A stretch of 20,036 bases of DNA from Pelargonium nanum (taxonomy: Eukaryota; Streptophyta; Magnoliopsida; Geraniales; Geraniaceae): positions 1-20,036 of the forward strand of contig JAYMTF010002021.1 of NCBI GenBank assembly GCA_036897485.1, read 5' to 3'. This document shows positions 9,924 to 18,826 of this stretch, piece after piece (within the stretch, counting starts at the first letter, position 1; every line of letters starts with the position of its first letter). The notes under the pieces are model-generated. The model had not been told where the DNA came from and did not search any database. It saw only the letters and a list, made by a program, of their open reading frames with translations. A program made the position numbers and the translations under genes.

Positions 9924-10523
9924 ATGGAAGCTACATTCGTATTGTTCATCCTCATAATTCAATATGGTACTCAAATGAGTCCATCCTCAGCCGCAAAGCC
10001 AATTCCAAACAATACTGAGTTCATCAAAACTTCATGTAGCTACACAACCTATCCCAACTTATGCTTCAGCTCCCTCTCCACCTACGCAACCAAAATCAAA
10101 ACCAGCCCCAAGCTGTTGGCCACCACTGCTCTTTCCGTCACGCTAGAGGCTGCACGATCTGCCACGACGTTCATGACTAAGATATCAAAAGACGAGCAAG
10201 GGTCTAGAACGAGCAGAGAAGCCGAGTCGCTGCTGGACTGTGTGGAGGAGTTGAAGGACTCTGTAGACGAGCTCCAGAAGTCTTTAGCCCAAATGGGAGG
10301 TGTCCGTGCAGGACAGAGTTTTGGGATCAAAATGAATGATATTGAGACGTGGGTGAGCTCTGCTTTGACAGATTATGATACTTGCTTGGACGGCTTATCA
10401 GAAAATGGTGTCAATGGGAGTGTAATAAAGAATCAGATAGTTGGAGTTTCACATTTGACTAGCAATGCTCTGGCTCTCATTCACAACTATGGTTCCTCCC
10501 AGAAAATGGTGCCTAAAGTGTGA
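9924..10523 (+). CDS. PMEI-domain secreted inhibitor, paralogue C (199 aa)
   Basis: An intronless PMEI-family protein, last of the tandem array. Residues 1-24 form a short signal peptide (MEATFVLFILIIQYGTQMSP, then SSAA). The domain starts at about 28 and carries exactly the four canonical cysteines, C38, C47, C106 and C154, with no spare cysteine. Motifs: EFIKTSC, YPNLC, SLSTYATKIKTSPKLLA, DCVEELKDSVDEL, ETWVSSALTDYDTC and LTSNALALIHNYG. It lacks the basic RRRE and VRKR patches of A and B and has an acidic, Ser-rich loop (KDEQGSRTSREAES, about 89-102) in their place. The region after the last cysteine (LSENGVNGS) is also divergent. It may therefore prefer a different partner enzyme or wall charge environment; this is inference. 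The start follows an A-rich leader and the TATA box at 9881. The gene converges on the HOP gene, with 1.08 kb between the two coding ends. Confidence 0.94.
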   Translation: MEATFVLFILIIQYGTQMSPSSAAKPIPNNTEFIKTSCSYTTYPNLCFSSLSTYATKIKTSPKLLATTALSVTLEAARSATTFMTKISKDEQGSRTSREAESLLDCVEELKDSVDELQKSLAQMGGVRAGQSFGIKMNDIETWVSSALTDYDTCLDGLSENGVNGSVIKNQIVGVSHLTSNALALIHNYGSSQKMVPKV

Positions 10524-11599
10524 TCATGGGTTGAAATTTGTAGTATTGCCTAGTGTGATTGATGTAGAATATTAAATCAGCCAAGATTGTATGTATGTAT
10601 GGGATGAAAACTAGGTGTGTTTGTACGAGTACTCTTTATTTTCCTCTAAAATGTAGTGTATTTGTGCATTTTGTGTTTGTCAAGATGTAATTGAATGAAG
10701 TATTTGTTAATATGCAAACATGGGTATTGTTAATTTGTCACAGAATATTTATTCAAAATCTTATTAACCCTTAAAAATGGTAATGACTAACAATTAGAGC
10801 ATGTTTGGTGGTTTAAATGGGTTTCTCTATCATTTTGGATCACAAATTTTCATCCTCCTAAATTTGAATGGATAAAGCGTTGTATGAAGGTAATGTTATA
10901 TATGACAGAATTGTTACTTAAAAAAGTACCAATTCAATTTCTCGACCAAGAATTGCAGAGTTAGAAGGTTATTCATTCCTAGTATTTGTTGTTGGAAAAT
11001 GATACTTCTTAGTTTACAAAGGTCATGGCAAAAAAATTTAAGATGCACATATTGGAAATGTACTTAAATCTGCAAGAGTGTACTGTAATTAAGTGGAGCA
11101 AAAGTGTGGGGATTAACAGATGGATTGTGTAGTTATGATGAAGAAGACGACCTTAATTCAAAACAATGTGCCATCTTGCAGTAGTACTATTTGTTTGTTA
11201 ATGAGTTTGATGACGATTGATAGCTGTGGTCCACAAAACATAGTCTTGTAAGCCATTTCTGATGGAGGTGGGGATTGAATTTATATTACAGAAACAAGAA
11301 TCGAACTGGGAAGAAGAATATATGCGGACACGGCACATGCTCTACTGAACTGAATTATACAGTCTTTACTTTTAGCTTTTCAAAATGGGGCTTGAGTTGG
11401 CAAGAGGGTCCACTTACTTGAAATTTCAATGAACCAATGAGCCTAAACAGAAAGTTCATATGTCCTATCAGACTATACGGGCTTAATCTAAAGCCCAACA
11501 CCTTATGAGTTATGATTATGAACTCAACATTTTCATCTGTTCCCAATCAATAACTCACACCGGTATTTACAAATGATCCATCAATGAAGAAAAATCTTC
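10524..11599. other. Convergent 3' region between PMEI C and HOP
   Basis: It holds the 3' ends of both flanking genes. The string at 10797-10820 (AGAGCATGTTTGGTGGTTTA) resembles a DNA-transposon MITE terminus, and 11297-11354 resembles a tRNA-derived SINE head. I see no protein-coding gene. A 63-codon minus-strand ORF at 11355-11546 has no recognisable feature and lies in the expected 3' flank of HOP. Confidence 0.5.
11297..11354 (-). mobile_element. Degenerate tRNA-derived SINE head or tRNA relic
   Basis: Read on the minus strand, TTCAGTTCAGTAGAGC (11354-11339) resembles a tRNA D-arm/A box (CTCAGTTGGTAGAGC). AGTTCGATTCT (11307-11297) resembles the B box (GGTTCGANTCC), at the normal spacing of about 30-35 bp. 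The intervening arm does not form a convincing anticodon stem, and no target-site duplication or poly(A) tail is evident, so an old SINE fragment is likelier than a working tRNA. Confidence 0.4.
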
Positions 11600-14548
11600 T
11601 CATCTGACTTGGACAATTCCAGCACTCACCAACTTCTGGATCTTGTTCATCACCATGGGGTTCTTCATGTGATTCTGTGCTGCCTTGGGATTCTCCTGCA
11701 AGTCAACCAGCACCTGTCTCATAACTGGATCTGAAAGGATGTTTTGAATTTCTGGGTCCTGCATTGCCTTAGCCTGCAAAATGCAACTACAAATTAGATA
11801 CAAGGATCCTTCGACATAATTTAATCAAGATTTTGAGACAAAGTGCCAAACCTGTCTCTCCTTCAGTTCCTCGGGGCTTAGATCGCCTCGGCTGGCTTTG
11901 TTAATTTGTTCAACACATCTGCATTGCAAAATTTACAAAAGCAAAGTTAATGCTTTCTCAATTCTCATGTGTGTTTGGGATATGAACCGCACATGGTATA
12001 AAAACTGAGTCACAAAGTTATAATCATTATGAATTACCTTCTTACACCATCAAGCAATTCTTGGTTGTTAGGGTCATGTTTCAACCCCAGCTGATATGTT
12101 TCCAAAGCTTTGTCATACTCTTTCATGAAGAACTGGACAGCACCTTTTCTGGTGTACCCTTTGACAAAGGTGGGATCGAGTTCAATGCACTTTTCCGCGT
12201 CCTTCAATCCCTCAGGCATAGCTCCCAGTTTTGTATAACATGCAGCTCTATTACTATATGCCTAATTGCAGCAACCAAGAGTTACCTCAGAACAAGCATT
12301 CTTGAATGAAATGCATTCACATGCATGTGCTAGTGAAAAGAAAGGATGCAGAATTTTACCTTTGGATCCTTAGGATTCCTCCTTAAAGACTCCGTATAAT
12401 GCTTGATAGCTTCAGGATACTTTTGCTGCTTAAAATATTCATTTCCTGTACATCATCAGTAGAAACCAATATTCAGTCAAGTAGTAAAACCGAACCAAGA
12501 AAAATAATCAGGCAGCTGGTATTTCTATCCACAAGTGAATGTGAGTTTTTGGGTACAGTCCCAACAGTTGGTAACACAAAGCAAATTCATGCTAAGGAAA
12601 GAAAAGAGAGAAGACAGTACCTTTCTCACGCTCCTCATCAGCCAACTTAGGATCAAAATACTCTTGCTGCTCTAGATCCTTCTTAGCTTTCTCAGCCTCA
12701 TTCAGTTTTTTCAATGTTTCTGGGTTGCGATGCTCTGTAAGAGCTTTCTGGAATGTCTCAATAGCAGGTTCAAAGTCCTTGGAGCATTTTGCCATTTTCA
12801 CCAAAGCAGTTCCCTTTCTAGTTAAAGCTCTAGCTATCATCTTGAAGTCAGACCTAAGTTCTCTTCCCCTTTCAACAGCCTGGTCACAATCTTTAATGCA
12901 TTCCTCGTACTGAAAATAGTTGTAACAAAGTCAAAACATAGAAGTCTATGCAGAAGAGAGAAGTAAAATGCCACCAATCATTCAAACATCAAACTGATTA
13001 ATATCAAAAGCCAATCCCAGTCAACTGATAAGGAAAGTACAGGAAAAATGTAAAGAGAATAATAACCTACAAGGTAACATTCAATTCAAGGACCATACAG
13101 ATTATTTGCTATAAAAAACTATGAATAGGTTCTTTCAAAACAAAGAATCATTCAAATAAGAATCAGGGGACTGAAAAAGTGGCTGCCAAGGCACCAACAT
13201 CACTGCCATACTATCTAGTATGAAGGATTGCCAGGAGACAATGAAAGAGTATAATCACTAACAACTGCTTCTTATTACAACTAAACAACACATTCAATGG
13301 AATTTCAGTATCAAAACAAAGGCATGCAAAAGAGTCCAAAATGAAGTGTAGATAACAACTCCTATATTCACATAACAAGAACTCCCAAAGTAACAATTAA
13401 ACTTCACATGCATAAAAAGCAAGACCTGCATATCTTTGAGAAAAGACATTAAATATATATATCTAATAAACCATGGTTTGAAGGAAATAACTTTTCTCAA
13501 ACTATGCAAATAATTTACGTTGAACTGGCAACAACAACTAGACCTTAAATTTCAAAACTTGACAAATTTAAAAATTAGGAAACAAATGGTAACTAAAATG
13601 AAACTACATATGAAAAATATATATACTAAAACTAAACCGAGCATAACATTGCAGAAAATGCCATACCTTTCCCATCTCCAGATACACAGCAGCTCTGTTT
13701 GTAAGGAAGGAAATATCCTCATCATCCAACTCCAACGCTTTCGAGTAATGTCCAATGGCAGTCTCGAAATCCTTCTTCTTATAAGCAGCATTCCCAGATT
13801 CCTTCTCCTTCTGTGCTTGCGCCTTTCTCTCCTTTCTCTCATTGTCCTCCTCAGAGACCTCCATTGGTTCTGGCTCCTTCTCTTCTTTCACGGGCTCCGC
13901 CTCTGCTTGCCTTTTCTTCTCTTGATGCGGTGGTGAGGACGCTTCAGGCATGTCCATATCATCCCCAGGAGTCTGAAGCTTCACATTGAGCAAAACACCA
14001 AGCGCCTGCATCACCCTCTGATCTTTCAAATGCACATTCAAATTGTTAGGGTTTTTCTGAATCTCCTGCATGATCTTCACAAAATCAGGCTGCTGAAGAT
14101 AGGCCCTGGTGCTCGCATCAGCTGCGAGCTTTGGCCACATCTCAGGGCCTGTAAAAACATCACCGAAAGGATTGGACGGCGAGGCGCGGGACCTGGATGC
14201 GGCTGATTTGGCATCGGCCAAGCCGGATTTCAGAGCTTCGTTCTGGGGATCAATCTCGAGGCCCTTAGTGTAGGCGGCGATAGCTTCCTCGTGGTTGCCT
14301 AAACCCTGATGAGCGGCGCCGAGACGGCTGTAGCCTTTGGCCCAATCCGGCTTGAGCTCGACGGTTTTCTTAGCATCCTCTAAAGCATCGGCGTAGTGGT
14401 GGAGGGAGGCGTAGGCAGCGGATCGGTTGGAGTAGAGGACGTGGTTGGTAGGGGCTAGGGCAATGGCGTCGGAGAAGTGGCGGATGGCAGCAGAGAAATC
14501 GCCGGACGAGAAGGCGGCGTTGCCTTTGGCTTTGGCCTCGTCAGCCAT
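11600..14548 (-). CDS. HOP: Hsp70-Hsp90 organising protein (HOP/STI1), 6 exons, 573 aa
   Basis: A co-chaperone that bridges Hsp70 and Hsp90, mainly cytosolic. Exons (minus strand) are 14548-13667, 12909-12621, 12445-12360, 12261-12038, 11918-11852 and 11773-11600. All borders are GT-AG, the phases close, and the total is 1722 nt. Layout: TPR1 at about 2-117 with the full carboxylate clamp K6, N10, N41, K71, R75; DP1 at about 126-190 ([28 protein letters not shown]); a charged linker at 200-245 with basic KKRQ and acidic EEDNE, a possible nuclear-localisation region; TPR2A from about 243 (KEKESGN; clamp K249, N253, N284); TPR2B from about 380 (N392, N423, K453, R457); and DP2 at about 494-573 ([17 protein letters not shown] ... 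[20 protein letters not shown]). The length fits plant HOPs (about 560-590 aa). TPR2A has Arg where animal HOP has clamp Lys301; I recall this as the plant norm. The first intron is 757 nt. Heat-shock elements lie upstream. Confidence 0.97.
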
Positions 14549-14668
14549 AACAGGTGGCTTTGGCTTTTGTGTTGATAATTGGCGAGACAGATAGAACAGA
14601 GGAGGAGGTGTAGTTATAGTTATGGGAAGTATAGAGTGGCGGGAGGAAGGGACGAGAGGCTTCTGCTA

Positions 14669-14681
14669 TTCTTGAATAGAA
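14669..14681 (-). promoter_or_regulatory. Imperfect heat-shock element of HOP
   Basis: TTCTTGAATAGAA on the plus strand gives two perfect alternating units (TTC nn GAA) and a third in the wrong orientation. A further TTC at 14661-14663 is off-phase. It probably adds weak HSF binding near the perfect element at 14707-14719. Confidence 0.45.
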
Positions 14682-14685
14682 TAGG

Positions 14686-14691
14686 ATTATA
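14686..14691 (-). promoter_or_regulatory. Possible TATA box of HOP
   Basis: The minus strand reads GTATAATCC here, 16 bp downstream of the perfect heat-shock element. It would give a leader of about 105-110 nt. A rival, CTATAC at about 14635-14630, would give a shorter leader in a CCTCCTCCTC tract. I cannot choose between them firmly. Confidence 0.35.
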
Positions 14692-14706
14692 CGAGTTTGG
14701 AGTGGG

Positions 14707-14719
14707 TTCTCGAATCTTC
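14707..14719 (-). promoter_or_regulatory. Perfect three-unit heat-shock element of HOP
   Basis: TTCTCGAATCTTC exactly fits TTCnnGAAnnTTC, the binding site for a trimeric heat-shock factor. It lies 159-171 bp upstream of the HOP ATG, next to a possible TATA box, which is the usual layout of plant heat-shock promoters. Heat induction is inferred from this site and from the known stress response of HOP genes. Confidence 0.75.
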
Positions 14720-15820
14720 TGTTTGTGTTGTCATCTCTGGAATAGTGGAACTTGGGGGTTGTTTGGGTGGGGCATTGTCTTTGCACCCAATATGTTAATT
14801 GTTGGAGTAAAATGCATATTATGATCTAATTTTAATGTCTTAAAACACATCATTATACTTTTAATTTGTATTAATATTTAGAGGCATTAACACATGAGTG
14901 TCATGTACACTATAATGAGTCGAGATGCTGTCAAGTTAGAATTGTTGGAAACAAATGACAACCTCCGAGTAGGGAAGTGATTAAACTAAATTGTTATGCA
15001 ACTTTATTTGAGGTGAGGTAATGTATGGTTTGGAGTTGGGTGGCATGGGACGAGCTTGGAGATTTTATGTGGCTTGTGGGGGGGAAGGTCTTGGAATTAA
15101 GCTTGATGTACTCCCAGAACGAGAGGTAGTGGCACTTGCCATTGAAGAAATGCTAAATTTGGTTGTAGGAAAAGTCGATGTAGGGTAGTAGTGAAATTTG
15201 ATTTGTTAGTAGTCATTCATGTGCTTCATACAAGAAAGATAGGAAACTCTTTTTTATCACGGTGGTATATTGTACTAATTTATAGTTGTTATTTGATAAT
15301 CTAAATTCATTTTTATTAATCGTTTTATAACGAATCAAGTTTTTAATCCGTCTACAAAATTATACGATTGTTTGTTGGAAACTTCACATTAAAACGATCA
15401 GGCCCATTATGTATTGTTCGGTTATGAATGATTCTCCGTAATAATGCTTTTGGAATTTGAAAAGGGAAAGGAATAAAAATATGTGTACATCAAATTGTAG
15501 AAGAATGGAAAAGAAAAAACAAGGAAAAGGAAGAATAGAGGCAAAATTCTAATTCTATACATTAAATTTGTACGAAGAAAGAAAATACATCCACTATTAC
15601 TGGAGAATAATGATCAGATTTTAACTCTCACAACTCACAAGCATGTCAATGACTAGAATTACATATTGGTTTTGTTTCTCCACAAATTTAATGGCTCCAC
15701 AGACCGCCTAAAAAATTCATGAAATGGTCATGAATCCGGTCACCTCAACAAGCCCCAATTCACAGTCATTGTCTTTGGACATCATTTTTACTATTGATAT
15801 TCTGTTAACGTTATTAACCA
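14720..15820. other. Intergenic region between HOP promoter and SAUR 3' end
   Basis: The HOP promoter lies on the left and the SAUR 3' flank on the right. The only coding-like item is a 55-codon plus-strand ORF at 15021-15188, described as a finding. No transposon ends or RNA genes were recognised. I found no clear SAUR-type DST destabilising element downstream of the SAUR stop. Confidence 0.5.
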
Positions 15821-16324
15821 TTACCTACCCTTCCACATAGGCCGCCGGCAAAGCTTGTCCCCGGAGGCGATCCTCGTCTTCACTTTCTCGAACTCGGAGA
15901 TCCGGCAGGGAATCGTGATCCCGCCGGGATGATTGAACCCGTAGGCCTTCTCCGCCTCCTTCAACAGCTCCCCGAAAAGCGGGTGGTTGAAGTAAATGAC
16001 CGGAACCAAGATCCGGTGCTGGTCGTCGTCCGGTTCGCCCACGTACACCGCCAAATGCCCCTTCGGCACGGAAACGGGTTTCGCCTTCAACAGCTCCCGT
16101 TCCTCCTGAACATAACCGGAGCTCCATTGTGGACAACATATCCGCTTGGCTCCTCGTCGGAGATGGCGAGCTAAGGAAACAATTTTGGAGATTGGGTTGC
16201 AATTTACAGCCCATCGGTTCCTTAATTGGTAGCTTGCGACGGCGTGGCTCTTTCTGGGTCGAATAAACCACTTGAAAGCCTTTACCATCCTCCGTCCAAC
16301 CACAAATCCTCTGATTCGCGTCAT
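15821..16324 (-). CDS. SAUR family auxin-responsive protein (167 aa)
   Basis: A single-exon gene, as is normal for SAURs (small auxin up RNA). The best-studied members promote cell expansion by inhibiting PP2C.D phosphatases and so activating plasma-membrane proton pumps. The conserved domain spans about 84-153: VSVPKGHLAVYVGEP (85-99), HRILVPVIYFNHPLFGELLKEAEKAYGF (split by no gap, about 103-130) and GGITIPC (134-140). It has a long basic N-terminal extension (MTRIRGFVVGRRMVKAFKWF, then PISKIVSLARHLRRGAKRICC), typical of the longer SAUR30/34/35/36-type clade rather than the ~90-aa clustered SAURs. The start at 16324 is supported by the MxxIRGF opening shared by that clade, as I recall it. 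The base composition is GC-rich relative to the flanks. Two TGTCTC motifs and a TATA box precede it. The biochemical role of this long clade is less certain than that of the SAUR19 type. Confidence 0.93.
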   Translation of the reverse strand: MTRIRGFVVGRRMVKAFKWFIRPRKSHAVASYQLRNRWAVNCNPISKIVSLARHLRRGAKRICCPQWSSGYVQEERELLKAKPVSVPKGHLAVYVGEPDDDQHRILVPVIYFNHPLFGELLKEAEKAYGFNHPGGITIPCRISEFEKVKTRIASGDKLCRRPMWKGR

Positions 16325-16368
16325 GGAATTGTTGGAAAGGTTAGAGCTCTGCTCACTGTTAAGATAAT

Positions 16369-16424
16369 GATGATCTGATGGTGAATATCAGATAAGGATG
16401 ATCTGATGGTGAGTATCAGAGAGT
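16369..16424. repeat. 28-bp tandem duplication over the SAUR start site
   Basis: Two adjacent units (16369-16396 and 16397-16424) both begin GATGATCTGATGGTGA. They differ at position 17 and at three of the last four bases. Given the TATA box at 16439-16434, one unit would span the transcription start and the other would lie in the 5' UTR of the SAUR mRNA. Confidence 0.9.
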
Positions 16425-16433
16425 GACGATGAA

Positions 16434-16439
16434 TTTATA
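16434..16439 (-). promoter_or_regulatory. TATA box of SAUR gene
   Basis: The minus strand reads CCATATAAATTC, a good TATA match 110 bp before the ATG. It predicts a start near 16405-16410 and a leader of about 80 nt. Confidence 0.6.
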
Positions 16440-16464
16440 TGGGTGTGCACACGAGATGGAGAGA

Positions 16465-16470
16465 GAGACA
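16465..16470 (-). promoter_or_regulatory. Auxin response element TGTCTC (proximal)
   Basis: GAGACA on plus is TGTCTC on minus, the canonical ARF-binding AuxRE, 141 bp before the SAUR ATG and about 26 bp upstream of its TATA box. It abuts a GA-rich run, so chance occurrence is not excluded. Confidence 0.5.
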
Positions 16471-16513
16471 AATCCAATATGGTCGGCACACGGTTCAGGC
16501 TTAATTTGTAGCT

Positions 16514-16519
16514 TGTCTC
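16514..16519 (+). promoter_or_regulatory. Auxin response element TGTCTC (distal, opposite orientation)
   Basis: This second TGTCTC lies 190 bp before the SAUR ATG and is inverted relative to the proximal one. It is embedded in an exact inverted repeat CTTGTC-4 nt-GACAAG at 16512-16527, which supplies a further TGTC core on the other strand. Confidence 0.5.
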
Positions 16520-16527
16520 TGGACAAG

Positions 16528-18713
16528 ACAATAATACGGAATTGTTTAATTTTTTAATTGCTATGTAGCATCTGATCTTCCACTACATGTAAGTCAGGCC
16601 AAACACCAATATATAAAAAAATTACGGTAACGATTATAGGATGGCTATCGGTATCGGGTGTCTGCATCAATTTAATTTAGTTTTAATGCTTTTGGCTGTA
16701 CATGTATAATCAAACTTGATTTTGTTTATTTTAAAGGAAAGATTGGTTCATTGCTAATTAATTATTTTTGTTCCACGTATTATCCTACACATTTATGGTC
16801 AAAATCTAGGTGCCTTGTACTGCGAATGTACTTGTAATCGTTACGGATTGGACATTTTGACGAAAATTCAACCCACCTAGGATTTAATTTAATTTTAGCA
16901 TTAAATTTTGAATCTTAAGAGTTTAATTTTCCTTTGACCAACCCCAACTCCAGGAAAGAATACTACAAGTTGATAGACTATAGTTTTCTAGTACAATAAT
17001 TCCACTCGTAGTTGTACGTGTGACATTTTTTTATTGGTTGAACTATACTCCTAGTACGCAAGTCCAAGAATTTATCATAGTTGTTCAAAGTTGAGCTGCG
17101 ATTCATGAAATGAGGATTTGGATAGCTATTTTTATTTTTATTTTTGCCACTTGCTTTGTTTTTTGCAGGGACACTTGACTTACTGAGAACACATAGTAAA
17201 AGCAAAAATGCAAAATAGTAAGCCGTGAACATGTCAAATCCTTAAATGGACCACACACGTGTTACCTTTTGCTAAAATGCAAATGTTTTCCTCATTTTCA
17301 TTATTTGTTCAGTTGAAAACTATGGTAAGGACCAACTCAAACTCAAGAATTGGTCTCAATTTATTTCATCTGAAAAAGACGAAGCAAGAAAGAGTGGAGC
17401 TTTACCAAAGGTATGGAGCAAAAAATGAGCCGAATTTTATTAATCTCTATATACAGTCAGCGTCAGCTATAAAGTGACACACGTCTAAGTTACCAATCTG
17501 CAAAATTTCAAACTAATCCTTACACTATTTCTGTCACGTGCTCAAAGACATGCAAGGTTGTGTGGGCAGGTAATTTACGATTACGTGGTACGTACTTGTT
17601 CATAGGCATGATTTGAGGTACAAGAAGCTGTATCGATTGGATATGGATGGTATGACCAGTTTGGCACAATTAATGTTTTGCTACGATAGGTAGGTTTTGT
17701 GGTGCCAGAAGGACATCTATGGCTTTTAAACTGCAACCATTATAATTTGAGAGAGTGTAAGAGATGTAGATCATGACTTCTTCTTAATTCTACACTCCTT
17801 TTCCAAAATAAATGCGGGTTTCATTTCATGCACCTTTCTCTTTTGTTTGGCAATCACATTGTAATTCAGATACATATAGTGAAGTGAAATTAAGAAATGT
17901 TCAATGGGTACTCGGTCTCGTACGTCCTTCCATTGACTGGCATTGCCGTGAATGGAACCAATCTTGCTTTCTACTTGCAAGAACCATAAATAGATCTTCA
18001 TTACGTTTATGACTTTCTTTCTAGCAACATTGGTAGCCAATTTTTAGCAAATACACAGTCCCCTTTCAATCATAAAATCTAGCCAGTGAAATGAGCCAAC
18101 CTGTTTATGCTACAATAATAATTTTAATTTAAATATCTAGCCTGCTTCGTACAATGCATGGATCTTATTTCTTGGATTAATAAATTGACAGATTAACGTA
18201 GACAGCAAGACAAATTGCTACCCGCGAACTTGGCCAATTTGTCGCTTAATCACAGTTCATGTACCTGAAGTTTAGGTGCCAATTATATCAGTTTCCAATT
18301 AATTAATGTGAAAGGACTAATCAGTCTCAAATTTTCTACTAAAAACATATGATCTGAACTTATAATAACAAATTAATTATACAATTGTCGTCTTAAACAT
18401 AGAAAATTATTGATCATGCCACATGTCACGTTGGAAAATATAAGACTGTAGAATAAGACTGAGGAAGGCTAGCATGCCAGCAACCTTTAAGTTTGGCGAT
18501 TGTGGCTAAACAATTCTCGGAAAAAGACAAGAGGTTGCATAGTCAGGGTCTTTTAGTGGGGTATACATTAAAATTAAATACATTTGTTGGTGTAGGACTT
18601 CACTCTCAAGTCTTAAGCGAGGGTAAAGAAAAATTTGTAAACGATCGGTAACTTTTATTATAAAACTCGAAGGTCAAATAAAAGTATAAAAAAATTTCGA
18701 GAAGAGACAAAAT
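16528..18713. other. Gene-poor intergenic region beyond SAUR
   Basis: 2.2 kb of AT-rich DNA. It includes the distal SAUR promoter and several CACGTG G-box cores (about 17256 and 17535). A minus-strand ORF at 17232-16978 could encode a small secreted peptide (see findings). An 89-codon minus-strand ORF at 18040-17771 shows no recognisable family and looks like chance. I recognised no transposon before the TRIM at 18714. Confidence 0.5.
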
Positions 18714-18793
18714 TGTTAGAGAACCAACTCAATTAAAAGCTCAAGCTTGTAGTTGAAGTACTCATTTATTCTTTTAATACTTATATTCCAACA
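18714..18793 (-). repeat. TRIM 3' LTR (80 bp)
   Basis: It starts TGTTAGAGAACC and ends TATTCCAACA as read on plus. Against the other copy there are four substitutions, a 2-bp indel (GT) and a 1-bp indel (T), so the insertion is not very recent. Confidence 0.9.
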
Positions 18794-18806
18794 CGCCCCC
18801 TCATCC
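18794..18806 (-). other. TRIM polypurine tract
   Basis: The minus strand reads GGATGAGGGGGCG immediately before the 3' LTR, the position where plus-strand DNA synthesis is primed. One pyrimidine sits next to the LTR and one within the tract. Confidence 0.7.
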
Positions 18807-18826
18807 AATTTCCATTTTTATGGATA

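Noticed and set aside
13604-13666. Continuation of the first HOP exon for 20 more codons
   Set aside because: It reads through a clear GT donor at 13666-13665 into intron sequence; the next exon at 12909 resumes the TPR2A motif ([11 protein letters not shown]) exactly.
15064-15090. G-rich run as a second G-quadruplex
   Set aside because: It has only one long G tract (GGGGGGG) and scattered pairs, so it does not meet the four-tract rule.
17771-18040. 89-codon minus-strand ORF
   Set aside because: No recognisable domain, signal peptide or conserved pattern; its length is within chance for this composition.
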